64,000 nt of DNA. It comes from PALSA-505 sp036267135 (lineage in GTDB: Bacteria; Actinomycetota; Actinomycetes; Streptosporangiales; Streptosporangiaceae). The translations under genes were made by a program, and so were the position numbers. The stretch is from contig DATAWQ010000059.1 in NCBI GenBank assembly GCA_036267135.1, positions 4,406 through 68,405 on the forward strand. Direction: 5' to 3'. How positions within the stretch are numbered: position 1 is the first letter of the stretch; the number at the start of each line of letters is the position of its first letter. A model generated the notes under the pieces. That model worked only from the letters and a program-made list of their open reading frames with translations, was not told where the DNA came from and searched no databases. Positions 63,401-64,000 of the stretch are shown here, piece by piece.

Positions 63401-63802
63401 ATGACCAGAACCGACGCGAGTATGCGAGCAAGCATCGCGGCCAGCGAACGATGGGCGCACACTGCCGACCGGGCAGCGGCCACGGCACCGGCCCGCGCCG
63501 GCCTGGACGCGCGCTTCGAGGCCGAAGTCGACCCGGACGGCACTCTCGATCCCGCCGAGCGCGCCCGGCGGGTCACGGCCAAACGCCGGGCACACTTCAC
63601 ACGGCTGGCGCTCAAGTCGGCTCGCAGCCGCCGCCAGGCCGCAGCGGCGCGCCAGGCAACCCAGGAAAGGCAGACCGAGGCACAGGCTGGCCGTACGGCG
63701 GCCGAGCTGCGCGCGCTCGCGGACGAACTAGACGGCGCCGCAGCGCCGACGGCCGATACTCCAGATCAGTGCTCAGCCGGACAGCACAGCGACCTCCGGT
63801 GA
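63401..63802 (+). CDS. Element-encoded Ala/Arg-rich helical protein
   Basis: 133 residues from ATG 63401. It is dominated by Ala/Arg/Glu, probably coiled-coil (SARSRRQAAAARQATQERQT, EAQAGRTAAELRALADELDG). No domain recognised. Its stop overlaps the next start in GTGA, so the two are coupled. Similar short proteins precede larger genes in actinomycete integrative elements, but I cannot name a function. Confidence 0.55.
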   Translation: MTRTDASMRASIAASERWAHTADRAAATAPARAGLDARFEAEVDPDGTLDPAERARRVTAKRRAHFTRLALKSARSRRQAAAARQATQERQTEAQAGRTAAELRALADELDGAAAPTADTPDQCSAGQHSDLR

Positions 63803-64000
63803 CCACAGTCACCGGGCGGACCTATACCGCGACGAGACCGCGCGGGTTCGCGCACTGGTCGCCGCGGCCGGACACGCTCGACCTGGTGCGCGGTGTGCTG
63901 GAGGAATACGCCGCGCAGCTCCCGCTGACCGCTCGGCAGATCTTCTACCGGCTGGTCGGGGCGCACGGGTTCGATAAGACCGAGACCGCCTACGCGCGGC
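63799..64000 (+). CDS. Element gene of unknown function, 3' partial
   Basis: Begins at GTG 63799 and is open to the window end (about 67 codons seen). It translates as VTTVTGRTYTATRPRGFAHW then SPRPDTLDLVRGVLEEYAAQ, LPLTARQIFYRLVGAHGF. The segment LTxRQIFYRLV is a recurring motif in mobile-element proteins, some thought to be topoisomerase/Toprim-like. The remainder outside the window is needed for any assignment. Confidence 0.55.
   Translation, partial: MTTVTGRTYTATRPRGFAHWSPRPDTLDLVRGVLEEYAAQLPLTARQIFYRLVGAHGFDKTETAYAR

Larger units (their letters stand above)
61992..64000. mobile_element. Left end of a putative tRNA-Phe integrative element (partial)
   Basis: A tyrosine recombinase gene starts 102 bp after tRNA-Phe, followed by short genes of element character with lower-GC intergenic DNA. 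The second copy of the tRNA 3' end (attR) must lie beyond the window and was not seen, so the boundaries are inference. Confidence 0.5.

Overview
The window is GC-rich (visibly about 70%) actinobacterial chromosome, dense with GTG starts and leaderless-looking promoters. The set of single-gene markers (BldC, the PurS/PurQ/PurL arrangement, a valine-dehydrogenase-type enzyme, a DUF3073 protein, FadE5/FadE34-like acyl-CoA dehydrogenases, an actinobacterial exonuclease/polymerase and chaplin-like repeats) points to a filamentous, sporulating actinomycete. The broad order purS..purQ-purL-SCP2-like-purF-purM-DUF3073-vdh-bldC matches what I recall of the Streptomyces arrangement. I cannot name the genus from the sequence alone.

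Layout. 1-8.5 kb: a secreted subtilase-fold peptidase (cut by the window edge), a DinB-like protein, a frameshifted methyltransferase, a secreted glycosidase-like protein, a membrane-anchored beta-propeller-like protein and small proteins. 8.6-20.4 kb: a sugar-utilisation region, with a secreted six-hairpin-type glycosidase divergent from a LacI regulator across a clear LacI-type operator, then a lipoprotein, two permeases and an ATPase of a MalEFGK-type importer, and a GH13 alpha-glucosidase. A three-gene operon (membrane protein, metallophosphoesterase, ParB-like protein) is interposed. 20.4-28.5 kb: a sigma factor fused to a bifunctional-nuclease domain, two paralogous overlapping genes with octapeptide repeats, a cytochrome P450, serS, an LCP ligase and a secreted protein with two chaplin-like repeats.

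28.6-41.2 kb: two acyl-CoA dehydrogenases (a FadE34-like fused pair and a FadE5-like enzyme), a GT39-type mannosyltransferase-like protein, a polytopic spermidine-synthase-like protein and the three-gene bkdA-bkdB-bkdC (branched-chain 2-oxoacid dehydrogenase) operon. 41.3-51 kb: purine biosynthesis (purS, a GHKL ATPase, purQ-purL, a sterol-carrier-like gene, purF-purM), DUF3073, Val/Leu/Glu dehydrogenase and bldC. Amino-acid dehydrogenase, BCKDH and acyl-CoA dehydrogenases together would feed branched-chain amino acid carbon into acyl-CoA pools.

51-61.3 kb: repeat-rich low-complexity genes and tandem repeats, a family-A polymerase-like protein, MscL, small proteins, tRNA-Lys, a glutaryl-CoA-dehydrogenase-like enzyme and an MFS exporter with a long proline-rich N-terminus. 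61.6-64 kb: a tRNA-Glu/Asp/Phe cluster, immediately followed by a tyrosine recombinase and unfamiliar small genes. This is most simply the left end of an integrative element inserted at tRNA-Phe and running out of the window.

No CRISPR array or rRNA was seen. The most unusual items are the sigma-nuclease fusion, the sedolisin-like catalytic set in the first peptidase, the double chaplin-like protein, the abutted inverted repeat upstream of purQ and the tRNA-Phe element.
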